Positions 51,634-60,002 of a DNA stretch of 64,000 bases are shown here, in pieces. A program made the position numbers and the translations under genes. The DNA is taken from assembly GCA_029667085.1 (NCBI GenBank), contig JARUHJ010000002.1:372001-436000 (forward strand), written 5' to 3'. The stretch's first letter is position 1. Every line of letters begins with the position of its first letter. The stretch comes from Deltaproteobacteria bacterium IMCC39524. Lineage in GTDB: Bacteria; Desulfobacterota; Desulfuromonadia; Desulfuromonadales; BM103. The notes beneath the pieces were generated by a model, which saw only the letters and a program-made list of their open reading frames with translations, was not told the DNA's origin and did no database searches.

Positions 51634-54594
51634 CTATAGACTCCCCAGTCGTTTCATCTGCATGTCCATTTGCTTGAGTCTCACCTGTGCTTTATTGAAC
51701 ATTTCCTCGCCGGCAAGTACGCCCACCGAACTGGAGTGAAATGCCTGCTTCAGGTAGGTTTGTGCAACATGGGCCAACTGCTCCTGCTTCACAGCGAGGA
51801 TGCCGTTGCGGAAGCTTTGCAGCATGTCGTGGTTAACGCCCTGCTGTTGATGGATAAATTCACGGTATCCCCGACTGCCAGGAGAAAGAGGGCGGTCCAG
51901 TTCGGCGAATGCCGTCAGGATCGATTCATTGATCATCTCGTCACTGAAACCTCCCTTGCAGGCCCACTCAATACCTTCTTCGTAGACATCAAGAGTTCGC
52001 TCGAGGTGAGGGTCGCGATAGGAGAGCATGGAGAAGAGGCCTCCACCTGCGTTGTACCCGGCCATGCCGCCGTATGCGCCGCCTTTCTCACGAACTTCAC
52101 GATGCAGGAAGTCTGCACGCAACAGCTTCGCCAGTACCATCAGAGCCGGCGCATCAGGGTGTGTGTAGGGCACGGTACGAAAAACACGAGAGACATAAGC
52201 CACCGGCAGGTTGTGCTGCCAACCGGTGACGCCAGGTTGAGCGTTGAAAGTTATTGTTGCCTGAGATTCTTCGGTGGTCCTTTCAGGCAGGGCTGCCAAC
52301 AAACCTGCTAAAGGCTTTTGAATGCTTTGTTGCGCAAGTTCTTCTGCTGTGATGGCGACTGCTGCATGGTTTGAAACAAACAGGCAGGATGCTATCTCTT
52401 TGAAGGTCTGCGCGAGTTCGGCAAGGCCTGCATCATCCAGAGTGCTGGCCTGCTGGATTGTCTGCACTTGAGTCATGCCGCTCCACTCTTCGCGCAAGCT
52501 TGCGGTCGGTGTGAGAGTGGCTGCTGCGGCACGCGCGGCGAAGGAATGGCCTGCCCCGGGGATCGAGTTCTCCATCGAGGCCCTGATCTGGCCGATTACC
52601 GTGCGTATACGCTCGAGGTCGCTAAAGTCCGGAGCGGTCAAGATGTCGGTCAGAATTTCACACAGGGTGGTCTGATTGCGATCCAGGCATTTACCTTTGA
52701 GCTCCACTACGGAACGCATGCTGTCGAGGTCGAGAGGACTCTCCAACAGGTTTGGACCGAAGCGGACGCCACCCGTAGCGGCGCTAATACGTCGGGACAT
52801 GGCCAGGTAGTCATGACCCGCCGCGCCGATCTGAGGCATTAAGGCACAGAAAATCGGCAGGTAAGGACGCAGGGCAGGGGGCAGAGTGCTGGTGTTAAAC
52901 TGCATGACCAGATTGGTGATGCCATTCGTTGGCTGGGTAAACCAGAAGGTGTCGCAGATTGAATCTGTTTGCTTTTTGAAAGTTGTCTTCTGCTCTTCCC
53001 GTTCGATGTCTGTCAACTCGAGGATGGGCAGACAGCTGGTGTCGTCAGGGGTCTCCTGACTTTCCTTCAAGGCAATATTTTGGGCTTTGATGTCAGCGAT
53101 TTTTGCCTCGTCAAGGCTCTCTCGAATTTTCTCCAGATGATTAGCAAAGGCCTGCTCTTCGCGATGAGCATGCTCGGTGTCTGGTCGCAGCAGGAGCGTA
53201 ACGCGGTGCGGGTTGTCGAGCAAATGACGGCGAATCATTTTTGGGAAAAACTTCGGGTCGGCCGTTGCCGTTCTGAGTCGTTCGAGGTTCTGGCCAATCA
53301 TCAGCGTGCTGAAAGGATCGTCGGCATGCAGCCAGGGACCGAACAGCCGCATCATCAGTCCCAGCCCGTAAGGGTATTGGTCTCCCGTGACTTCCCGGTT
53401 GGCAAACTCATATTGGTGCAAAGTTGCGTCGATGCGTTCCTGCGGGAAGCCATCTTTCTCAACTTTACGCAGGGTGTCGAGAATCAGGGCTTCGATCTCT
53501 GCCAGGCGCTCGGGATCTGTCCCCTGCAGGCCTGCTGAGAGAAAGGTGTCACGATAGTCATCGTGATAGCCGGTGCCGGGTGAGAGGTTGCGTCCCAGCC
53601 CCGACTCGATCAACGCCTGGTAGAGAGGCGCTGCCGGGTTGCCAAGCAGCAGGTTGGCCAGGATGCCGGTGGCTGCCCGTTCAAAAGTGTCTTCGATCGG
53701 GCAGGTCAGCCACGCCATCTGCACCATGCAGCGCTGTTGCAGTTCGTCGTCGGGGCCGACAGGGAAAGTCTGTGTGCTCTGGGTTGGGGCCGTCAGGCGT
53801 GTCTCCAGCGGAATCTCGCTGGTAACGTCCTGCTGCTTGAAACGACTTAGGGCCAGTTCCTCGATCTGTCGAAGATGTTCTTCAAGGGGCAGGTTGCCGT
53901 AGGTGAAGATCCAGCTGTTACTGGGATGATAATAGCTTTTGTGGAAGGCGCGTAATTCTTGCCAACTCAGTTCCGGGATATCGAGTGGCTCGCCGCCGGA
54001 ATTCTTGCCGTAGCAGGTCGTGGGGAAAAGCGCTGCATTGAGACGCCGTCCCAGCAGCGATGAAGGGTCGGCCATGGCGCCCTTCATCTCATTAAAAACC
54101 ACGCCTTTGATCATCAGGCTGTCCGGGTCATTCTCGTCGGCAAAGTCGAGCCGATGCCCTTCCTGCAGAAAGTCCTGTTCCCGCAGGGTAGGGAAGAAGG
54201 TGGCGTCGAGGTAAATGCCCATCAGGTTGTAGAAGTCTTTACGGTTCATACTGGCCACTGGATAAAGCGTCCAGTCGGCAGCCGTCATGGCGTTCATAAA
54301 AGTGTTGAGGCTGCGCTTGATCATGGCAAAAAAAGGATCGCGCACCGGATATTTCTCTGAGCCACAGAGGACTGTGTGCTCAAGAATGTGGGCTACCCCG
54401 GTTGAATCGGGTGGCGGCGTGCGGAAGCCAACGGCAAAGACATTGTTCGGGTCGTCGCAAGCCATGTGAAGCATCCTCGCGCCGGTCGGTTCGTGCTTCA
54501 AACGAATAGCGGTCAGGTTTAATTCAGCAACGGGCAGGTTCTGCTCTACGAGAAAAGTGCCAAGCCGTGTGCCTGGCAAAGGAAGATTATTCAT
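51634..54594 (-). CDS. M16C family zinc metalloprotease (presequence-protease type)
   Basis: A large insulinase-type protease, 986 aa. It has the inverted zinc motif HxxEH as HILEH (H69, E72, H73) with the family's further glutamate downstream in GVVFNEMKG. The protein has the four-lobe length of PreP/falcilysin-type M16C enzymes, which degrade peptides up to about 60 residues in a closed chamber. A hinge region of charged helices lies near residue 490-530. The ATG at 54594 is preceded by GGAG at good spacing; a start 12 bases earlier is not. There is no signal peptide, so it should be cytoplasmic. Confidence 0.9.
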   Translation of the reverse strand: MNNLPLPGTRLGTFLVEQNLPVAELNLTAIRLKHEPTGARMLHMACDDPNNVFAVGFRTPPPDSTGVAHILEHTVLCGSEKYPVRDPFFAMIKRSLNTFMNAMTAADWTLYPVASMNRKDFYNLMGIYLDATFFPTLREQDFLQEGHRLDFADENDPDSLMIKGVVFNEMKGAMADPSSLLGRRLNAALFPTTCYGKNSGGEPLDIPELSWQELRAFHKSYYHPSNSWIFTYGNLPLEEHLRQIEELALSRFKQQDVTSEIPLETRLTAPTQSTQTFPVGPDDELQQRCMVQMAWLTCPIEDTFERAATGILANLLLGNPAAPLYQALIESGLGRNLSPGTGYHDDYRDTFLSAGLQGTDPERLAEIEALILDTLRKVEKDGFPQERIDATLHQYEFANREVTGDQYPYGLGLMMRLFGPWLHADDPFSTLMIGQNLERLRTATADPKFFPKMIRRHLLDNPHRVTLLLRPDTEHAHREEQAFANHLEKIRESLDEAKIADIKAQNIALKESQETPDDTSCLPILELTDIEREEQKTTFKKQTDSICDTFWFTQPTNGITNLVMQFNTSTLPPALRPYLPIFCALMPQIGAAGHDYLAMSRRISAATGGVRFGPNLLESPLDLDSMRSVVELKGKCLDRNQTTLCEILTDILTAPDFSDLERIRTVIGQIRASMENSIPGAGHSFAARAAAATLTPTASLREEWSGMTQVQTIQQASTLDDAGLAELAQTFKEIASCLFVSNHAAVAITAEELAQQSIQKPLAGLLAALPERTTEESQATITFNAQPGVTGWQHNLPVAYVSRVFRTVPYTHPDAPALMVLAKLLRADFLHREVREKGGAYGGMAGYNAGGGLFSMLSYRDPHLERTLDVYEEGIEWACKGGFSDEMINESILTAFAELDRPLSPGSRGYREFIHQQQGVNHDMLQSFRNGILAVKQEQLAHVAQTYLKQAFHSSSVGVLAGEEMFNKAQVRLKQMDMQMKRLGSL

Positions 54595-54664
54595 TATGTG
54601 CTCCATTTCATGGTGTCATTTGATGATTAATTGTAGCGCACTACTCTCTGATTGATAGGCGAGG

Positions 54665-54697
54665 CAAAAAATAAAAAGCCCCGCTTTGCGGCGGGGC
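54665..54697 (-). terminator. Terminator closing the aor-tup operon
   Basis: On the minus strand GCCCCGC and GCGGGGC form a 7-bp GC stem with an internal loop of CGCAAA, followed by TTTTTATTTTTT. It lies 122 bases after the last gene of the operon. Confidence 0.93.
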
Positions 54698-54818
54698 AGG
54701 ATATTGACACAATTTTCAGAGAAAGACTAGTTGAAGCACCCATTCTTCACAATCACTCTTAAATCGTTTGAGGTCTTGTTTTAACAATTGCCCTCAACGC
54801 CCGAATGTCGCCTGCGTT

Positions 54819-55217
54819 TTAGCCTGAAAGGTCCTCCTTGGAATGTACGACCTGCCAATGCTGTAGCGAAAAGTATCTGATCCAGCTCGGTGCATGAGAG
54901 ATGAACCCGGAAAGTGCAATGACGGCAATTAGGCCAGGGATCGTTGTGTTTGGGTACATGTGGATAAGCAACAGAAGCAGTAACTTGAGATACAGGGATA
55001 TGCCTCGGAGTTGAACAAACCAGACCCAGCCAGAGGAGGCTTCCATAAAAGTCAGCACCGCCCCTGAAACGATAGTCATGGTTATATAAATTGTTTCGTA
55101 ACTGCCCGTCATGGCGTTGCCGAAAAAACCGGCAATCGCGACCAGGTGTATTGTCCTGACAATCACCTTGGTTAGGCGCCTGGGAGTATTCTCAGGCAAT
55201 GAATTCAAAAAAGACAT
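54819..55217 (-). CDS. Hypothetical membrane protein at the end of the aor-tup operon
   Basis: A 132-aa inner-membrane protein I do not recognise. Four hydrophobic segments can be seen (about residues 20-38, 44-60, 72-88 and 93-108). The N-terminus is polar and basic. The segments include GNAMTGSYETIYITMTIVSGAVLTFMEASSG, with polar residues that could lie within the membrane (about residues 34-62). A strong GGAGGAG site precedes the ATG. It is 59 bases after moeA on the same strand and before the operon terminator. It could be an ion or anion permease component or a general membrane protein; I cannot decide. Confidence 0.65.
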   Translation of the reverse strand: MSFLNSLPENTPRRLTKVIVRTIHLVAIAGFFGNAMTGSYETIYITMTIVSGAVLTFMEASSGWVWFVQLRGISLYLKLLLLLLIHMYPNTTIPGLIAVIALSGFISHAPSWIRYFSLQHWQVVHSKEDLSG

Positions 55218-55276
55218 TCATCTCCTCCGGTCTCGAACAAGAATGAAACGGTCCTTTAGCTCTTGCCTGACTTGAT

Positions 55277-56488
55277 TCAAAGATCATCAATAGCCGCAAT
55301 CAAATGAATGTTCACTTCTTCACCAACTTGAATCTGCTCCTGGTCAGCAGGCAGAACCGCAATTCCATTGGACCGCAACAGGGTGCTTAAAATGCCGGTA
55401 TTCTGGTCGCCGGAACTCGTCGCAAGCAGCAGCCCGCCGTTTTTTGCTATGCGTACTCGCAAGAATTGAACGCGTCCCGGTTTCTTTTTTATCGCCTCTT
55501 TCATGACAGCCTTGATGAACGGCTTGATCACATGCTGATGACCCATCATCTTCAAGAGTGCGGGCCTGACAAATTCCTCAAATGTAACCATACTCGAGAC
55601 CGGGTTGCCAGGCAGGGAGAAGACCGGCGTTGACCCCTTAAGACCAAAAGCGGTTGGGCGTCCGGGTTTGATGTCAACTTTCCAGAACTGGCGTTCAACT
55701 TCCAGCTCTTGCAGTACTTCACAGACCAGGTCGCGATCCCCCATCGACACACCCGCCGTTGTGATCAGGGCATCAGCCTGTAACCCCGCAGTCAACTTAG
55801 CGATGAGGCTTTCTCGGTCATCGCGGGCAATGCCGAGGAGGATTGGCTCACCACCAAGCTCACTGACCGCAGCTGCAATAGAATAGTCATTGCTGTTGAT
55901 AATCTGACCCGGACCAACGTCTTCTCCCGGTTCCACCAGCTCATCACCGGTCGACAGAATCGCGACCTTGGCACGGCGGATGACGGTGACGCTCTGGTAG
56001 CCGAATGAAGCCAGCATGTTGATTTCCGCCGGCCGCAAAATCGTGCCGGCAGAAATGACCAGTTCACCCTGGGGTACATCCTCACCCTGAAGGCGAAGAT
56101 GATCGCCAGGTTTGACCTGGCCAGTGATGATAAGCTTACCGTCCTTCTCTTCAGTTTCTTCAATCGGCACAATCGCATCGCAGCCCGCCGGAGCAGGAGC
56201 CCCGGTCATGATCCTGACCGCACTACCTGGCTCGACAGAGATCCCTCTGGCACTGCTGCCTGCCGGAAGATAACCGTCTATTGTGAGTGCCTGGCCAGAA
56301 AAGCAATCCTCTGCCCTGACAGCAAAGCCATCCATGGCCGAATTGTTCCAGCGCGGCAGATCCCAGGGCGCGCGAATATCTGCAGCAAGGACTCGTCCGA
56401 CGATGTCCAGTAATGATGCCGACTCACACGGTAGTGTGGTCATCTTTTCCAGAATCATTGATCTTGCAGATTCAAAACTAAGTGCCAT
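55277..56488 (-). CDS. moeA: Molybdopterin molybdenumtransferase
   Basis: Inserts the metal into adenylated molybdopterin. The 403-aa sequence has the MoeA blocks: LPRWNNSAMDGFAVRAED, the MPT-binding GDELVEPGED, TAGVSMGDRD and FSLPGNPVSSMVTFEEFVRP. The C-terminal domain IV with KKPGRVQFLRVR is present. It starts at an ATG at 56488, with CGGAG upstream, and overlaps the end of tupC by 11 bases, so it is translated with the importer. Together with a tungstate importer and an AOR it may prefer tungstate over molybdate. No moaABC, moeB or mogA lies in the window. Confidence 0.92.
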   Translation of the reverse strand: MALSFESARSMILEKMTTLPCESASLLDIVGRVLAADIRAPWDLPRWNNSAMDGFAVRAEDCFSGQALTIDGYLPAGSSARGISVEPGSAVRIMTGAPAPAGCDAIVPIEETEEKDGKLIITGQVKPGDHLRLQGEDVPQGELVISAGTILRPAEINMLASFGYQSVTVIRRAKVAILSTGDELVEPGEDVGPGQIINSNDYSIAAAVSELGGEPILLGIARDDRESLIAKLTAGLQADALITTAGVSMGDRDLVCEVLQELEVERQFWKVDIKPGRPTAFGLKGSTPVFSLPGNPVSSMVTFEEFVRPALLKMMGHQHVIKPFIKAVMKEAIKKKPGRVQFLRVRIAKNGGLLLATSSGDQNTGILSTLLRSNGIAVLPADQEQIQVGEEVNIHLIAAIDDL

Positions 56489-57164
56489 ACAGATTGCTCC
56501 GTTCATCCAGTCTCTGCTGGGGGCTGTTTAATAATCTGCCATTTTCCAGGCGCAACACCTGGTCGCCAAGTCGCTGCGATTGGGACGGGTCATGGGTAGA
56601 AAAAACCACGGTCACACCGTATTTAGGCAGGTCTCTGAGCAGGGACTCGTAGCCTTGGAGGCTGCTGCTGTCGATATTTGCAGTAGGCTCATCGAGAAGC
56701 AGTAACTCCGGTTTGAGAGCCAGCGCACGCGCCAGAGCCACTCTCTGTATTTCGCCACCGGAAAGCTCTTTCGCCTGGCGCTGTTCGAACCCCTCGAGGC
56801 CGACATTTGCCAGGGTTGTCTTGATACGACGGCTTCGTTCGTTACTGTCAATACCACGAAGTTTTAGGCCATAGCTTAAATTGTCAATCACCTTTCCCTT
56901 GAAGAGATAAGGAGACTGTTCCACCAGGGTGACCTTTTGCCGTTGCTGTGCGGAATTGTGTGTCTTGTTGCCAGAGAATTCGATCGTCCCTTCGTACGGT
57001 GGGGTCAATAGCGCCATGACGCGAAGCAGGGTGCTTTTGCCGGAACCGTTGGCTCCGGTCAATGCATAAATTAAACCTGGCTGTAAGGCGAGATGCCCAA
57101 CCGACAGTTTGAAGCTGTCGCCTTGTGTCACCAGGATATTATTAAACGAGACCACCGGTGGCAT
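56478..57164 (-). CDS. tupC: Tungstate ABC importer ATPase (TupC)
   Basis: ATP-binding subunit, 228 aa. Walker A is TGANGSGKST, the Q-loop lies in VTLVEQSPYLFKG, the signature is LSGGEIQRVALARALA, Walker B is LLLLDEPTAN and the switch histidine lies in STHDPSQ. It lacks a C-terminal regulatory domain of the ModC type (no TOBE), as expected for TupC. The ATG at 57164, with AGAGGTG upstream, is only four bases after the tupB stop. Confidence 0.9.
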   Translation of the reverse strand: MPPVVSFNNILVTQGDSFKLSVGHLALQPGLIYALTGANGSGKSTLLRVMALLTPPYEGTIEFSGNKTHNSAQQRQKVTLVEQSPYLFKGKVIDNLSYGLKLRGIDSNERSRRIKTTLANVGLEGFEQRQAKELSGGEIQRVALARALALKPELLLLDEPTANIDSSSLQGYESLLRDLPKYGVTVVFSTHDPSQSQRLGDQVLRLENGRLLNSPQQRLDERSNLYGT

Positions 57165-57168
57165 TGGT

Positions 57169-57855
57169 TCACCTCTGCTGCAGAACATTCAGGAAAAGAT
57201 TGACCAGTAAAGCGACGGATAACAAAAGCATCCCTAATGCCAGACCGAAGGCGAATTCCCCTTTGCTGGTCTCCAGGGCAATTGCTGTCGTCATGGTTCG
57301 GGTGCTGTTACGAATATTGCCACCAAGCATCATTGCAACGCCGACTTCGGCGATCACACGCCCGAAACCGGCGATTACCGCAGCCATCACACCAAAGCGT
57401 ATTTCCCGCAACAGCTGGATCGCTGCTTGAAATCGGCTGGCCCCGAGAGTGAGGGCCGTGTTGATAATTCGTTGGTCGGCACCTGTAACAGCCGCAAGCA
57501 CCAGGTTGGCAACGATCGGCGTCGCTAGCACTGTCTGTCCGACGATCATCGCCAGTGGCGTGAACAGTAACCCAAGTGGGCCCAGTGGTCCCTGGCGGCT
57601 GAGTAGACCGAACAGCAACAGGCCGACGACCACGGTTGGCAGTGCCATAAGGGTGTTGAGCAGGGCGAGCAGGATTTGACGCCCACGAAACCGATTTAGA
57701 CCCAGCCACAGGCCGGTCGGCACGCCCAGCAGCGCCGCGATCACAATAGCACAGCTGGAGGTATACAGGGAGACCCAGGCGGTTATCCGGACCTCCCGAT
57801 CAAAGTTTATAATCAGCTCAAGTGCTGTCAGTAGTGATTCGCCTAAATATCCCAA
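57169..57855 (-). CDS. tupB: Tungstate ABC importer permease (TupB)
   Basis: Inner-membrane permease, 228 aa, with about six hydrophobic helices. The EAA loop, which contacts TupC, lies at about residues 140-160 (TLGASRFQAAIQLLREI with the following helix). Starts at a TTG directly after the tupA stop (nine bases), with AAGGG upstream. It is similar to TupB/WtpB-like permeases rather than ModB. It sits between tupA and tupC. Confidence 0.88.
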   Translation of the reverse strand: MGYLGESLLTALELIINFDREVRITAWVSLYTSSCAIVIAALLGVPTGLWLGLNRFRGRQILLALLNTLMALPTVVVGLLLFGLLSRQGPLGPLGLLFTPLAMIVGQTVLATPIVANLVLAAVTGADQRIINTALTLGASRFQAAIQLLREIRFGVMAAVIAGFGRVIAEVGVAMMLGGNIRNSTRTMTTAIALETSKGEFAFGLALGMLLLSVALLVNLFLNVLQQR

Positions 57856-57863
57856 GATGACCC

Positions 57864-58667
57864 TTAATCGGCAATGTAAAAGAGTTGCTTGCCACCTTTA
57901 CGGAAGCCAGTGATCAACTGCTTTGCCTGGCTTGAAGTCAGGTAGTTGAGGAAATCCTTCGCAAGGTCAAGCTTGACATGTTTGTGCCTTGCGGGGTTGA
58001 CCATAATGACGCCATAGGGGTTGAAGAGGCGTTTGTCTCCTTCAGAGACGATCTGCAAGGGGGTTTTTTCCGAATAGGCAATGTAAGTGCCGCGGTCACT
58101 CAAGGTGTAACCATTACGCTCGCTTGCCATCACAATAACTTCGCCCATACCGCGACCGGCCTCCAGATACCAACTTCCAACGGGTGTTACACCCGCTTTT
58201 TGCCATAGTTGTTTTTCCCGTGTGTGGGTTCCCGAGTCATCACCTCGCGAAACAAAGGTGCTCTTGCTGTGAGCGATTTTTACCATCGCCTCAGCTGCAT
58301 CGTTGTTCCCCTTGACTCCCGCCGGGTCAGTTGCAGGGCCGAGAATGACGAAATCGTTGTACATTACGTCGTGGCGGTCAACACCAAAGCCGGCGGCGAC
58401 AAACTTGTCCTCCTTGCTGCGGGCGTGGACCATGATGACGTCAACGTCGCCGGTTTCTCCGAGCTTGATAGCTTTGCCAGTCCCTACAGCAATCACGTCG
58501 ACTTGACAGTTATTGGCTCTTTCGAATGGAGGCAAAAGCTCTGCGAGCAGGCCGGAGTTGTCAGTGGAGGTTGTTGTTGCCAGGCGCAGGTGCTCGACAG
58601 CGAATCCTGTAGAAGTCAGAAATAATAAAAGAGAAATACTGATGACAAGTTTTTGAAGGGAAAACAA
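57864..58667 (-). CDS. tupA: Tungstate-binding periplasmic protein (TupA)
   Basis: A 267-aa solute-binding protein. The signal peptide reaches about residue 23 (FLTSTGFAVEH). The oxyanion site begins RLATTTSTDNSGLL, the TTTS motif that defines TupA-type tungstate binders, and the second lobe has VSRGDDSGTHTREKQLWQ and GMGEVIVMASERNGYTLSDRGTY (about residues 177-199), which supply Arg, Ser and Asp contacts. TupA binds tungstate far better than molybdate in characterised proteins. The start is a TTG with GGAGAG eight bases before. Starts the tupABC part of the operon. Confidence 0.9.
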   Translation of the reverse strand: MFSLQKLVISISLLLFLTSTGFAVEHLRLATTTSTDNSGLLAELLPPFERANNCQVDVIAVGTGKAIKLGETGDVDVIMVHARSKEDKFVAAGFGVDRHDVMYNDFVILGPATDPAGVKGNNDAAEAMVKIAHSKSTFVSRGDDSGTHTREKQLWQKAGVTPVGSWYLEAGRGMGEVIVMASERNGYTLSDRGTYIAYSEKTPLQIVSEGDKRLFNPYGVIMVNPARHKHVKLDLAKDFLNYLTSSQAKQLITGFRKGGKQLFYIAD

Positions 58668-58726
58668 CTTTAAACTCTCCTGGTTTTGAATTAAATCAGT
58701 GCAATGAATACTGTCAGGGTAGAGGA

Positions 58727-59029
58727 TTAGCCTCCACCTTTCATGAATTTTAGATTGAAATGCCTGATAAAGTCACTCATCTCTTCTTCTGAAAAAGCAA
58801 AAAATCGTAATGTGACGATTGTCACGGGTAAGGTTACAGAGGGCCCTATCTTGCGAACCTCTTCGAGACCAAGATTTACTTCGACGCGTTTGCCTCGAAG
58901 CTCAAAACTGATGGTGTCTTGGTACAGATGATAAGGAATGCCTTCAAGCAGGTTCGGAAGCTCATCATGAAAATCTTTATGGGTAATCCCCATCTCTTTT
59001 TTGATTGTTTTGGGTTGACCTGTGTTCAT
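58727..59029 (-). CDS. Unrecognised protein inside the aor-tup operon, ends in Gly-Gly-Gly
   Basis: A 100-aa protein, charged and without signal peptide or membrane helix. A helical start (HKDFHDELPNLLEGIPYHLYQ) is followed by beta strands (TISFELRGKRVEVNLGLEEV and LPVTIVTLRFFAF) and a C-terminal helix that ends in KGGG. The gene lies 12 bases downstream of the ThiF-like gene and 59 upstream of tupA. A GGAGACC site precedes the ATG. I do not recognise a family. The triple-glycine end, next to an E1-like enzyme, resembles a ubiquitin-like sulfur carrier or a chaperone partner; that is inference. Confidence 0.75.
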   Translation of the reverse strand: MNTGQPKTIKKEMGITHKDFHDELPNLLEGIPYHLYQDTISFELRGKRVEVNLGLEEVRKIGPSVTLPVTIVTLRFFAFSEEEMSDFIRHFNLKFMKGGG

Positions 59030-59041
59030 CTGGTCTCCGGC

Positions 59042-59710
59042 CTAGACATCAAGAAAGCTTATATGAAAGTCCGCAAGGCTGATAACGAGACATCGGTTGA
59101 GCAGTTTCGGGGTTTTCCAGAGTACGCTGAAGAGTTCGTTGGCCATCAGACCGGCGATGATTACTACGTTGTCCGGAGTTACAGGAATGCTGCCCTGCGG
59201 TTGGACGGCACCGGCAAAGATGGTGCCGAACGCTTGAGACTCTCCGGCCACAAGGGTCAAAAGCTGCCCGTGGTCGCCGTCGAGGCCACCATGCACAAAA
59301 TAGGTCCCCGTTGCGAGGCCGTTGTAGAGAGCAAAACGACTTTGGTAGTTATCAAGGCAGTCGGCCACACCATCGATCGCTGTGGGAGCCTGGAAAAATT
59401 CATCAATTCGCCCTTGCAGTTCAACGATCTCGGTTGCGGAGTTGATTTGATTCAAGCGTTCTTTGGCGAGGGGCAACTTGGCCCGGCCGACATCATTTTC
59501 ACCATAGAGTGTCTGGCGGTTCAGATCAGGCCAGTCGAGGCGACCATCATCAACCAGGAAGAGACGACCGATACCAGCGCGTACCAGGAGTTGACTGACC
59601 GTCGCTCCCAAGCCACCGACTCCGGCGATCAGTAACGATGATTCTTCTATGATCTTTTGCTTCTCAGCTCCCCAGTGGAGGACCTGCCGGGCGTAACGAT
59701 CTGTCAACAT
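59042..59710 (-). CDS. ThiF/MoeB-family adenylyltransferase (AorE-like)
   Basis: E1-like protein of 222 aa that would adenylate the C-terminal glycine of a MoaD/ThiS-type partner. The Rossmann nucleotide site is LLIAGVGGLGATVSQLLVRAG (about residues 27-47); further sites are the Arg finger DWPDLNRQTLY, KLPLAKERL and CLDNYQSR. It lacks the CxxC zinc tetrad of MoeB, has only two cysteines and no rhodanese domain. That fits the small E1-like members found in AOR operons. The stop and start overlap with the MoaD-like gene (TGATG). In Aromatoleum-type operons the last gene is a ThiF/MoeB-like protein. Confidence 0.85.
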   Translation of the reverse strand: MLTDRYARQVLHWGAEKQKIIEESSLLIAGVGGLGATVSQLLVRAGIGRLFLVDDGRLDWPDLNRQTLYGENDVGRAKLPLAKERLNQINSATEIVELQGRIDEFFQAPTAIDGVADCLDNYQSRFALYNGLATGTYFVHGGLDGDHGQLLTLVAGESQAFGTIFAGAVQPQGSIPVTPDNVVIIAGLMANELFSVLWKTPKLLNRCLVISLADFHISFLDV

Positions 59711-59991
59711 CAGCCTCCGGCGCCGGGGGGGAAGAAGGCCAGAACATCTTTATCGGCAACAGGAGTCTGCAAACCCTGCAGGTGCAGGATGTTCTTGCGA
59801 TTAACCATTATAATGGCTCCGGTGTGCGGCTCACCCTGTTCATCAAGCAGTTTGTGCAGAAAAGGCGTCACGATTTTCGCCTGGGTTTTTTCCAGGACAC
59901 TCTGCACGGTGTCGCCTGCCTCCCAGGGGATTTCTGCGGCCTCCTGCTTTAAAAGCATCCTGATCAGGCTGAAAAACTGGATCTGTATCAT
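59710..59991 (-). CDS. MoaD/ThiS family sulfur-carrier protein (AorD-like)
   Basis: A 93-aa ubiquitin-like protein. The beta-grasp pattern ends with PVADKDVLAFFPPGAGG, so the terminal Gly-Gly tail needed for adenylation and thiocarboxylation is present. It probably supplies sulfur for the dithiolene of the tungsten pterin. The ATG at 59991 follows GAGGTG; an earlier ATG at 60000 has no such signal. Its stop overlaps the start of the E1-like gene. It is longer than E. coli MoaD (81 aa) because of the loop LDEQGEPHTGAIIM. Confidence 0.86.
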   Translation of the reverse strand: MIQIQFFSLIRMLLKQEAAEIPWEAGDTVQSVLEKTQAKIVTPFLHKLLDEQGEPHTGAIIMVNRKNILHLQGLQTPVADKDVLAFFPPGAGG

Positions 59992-60002
59992 CGCTGTCAC
60001 CT

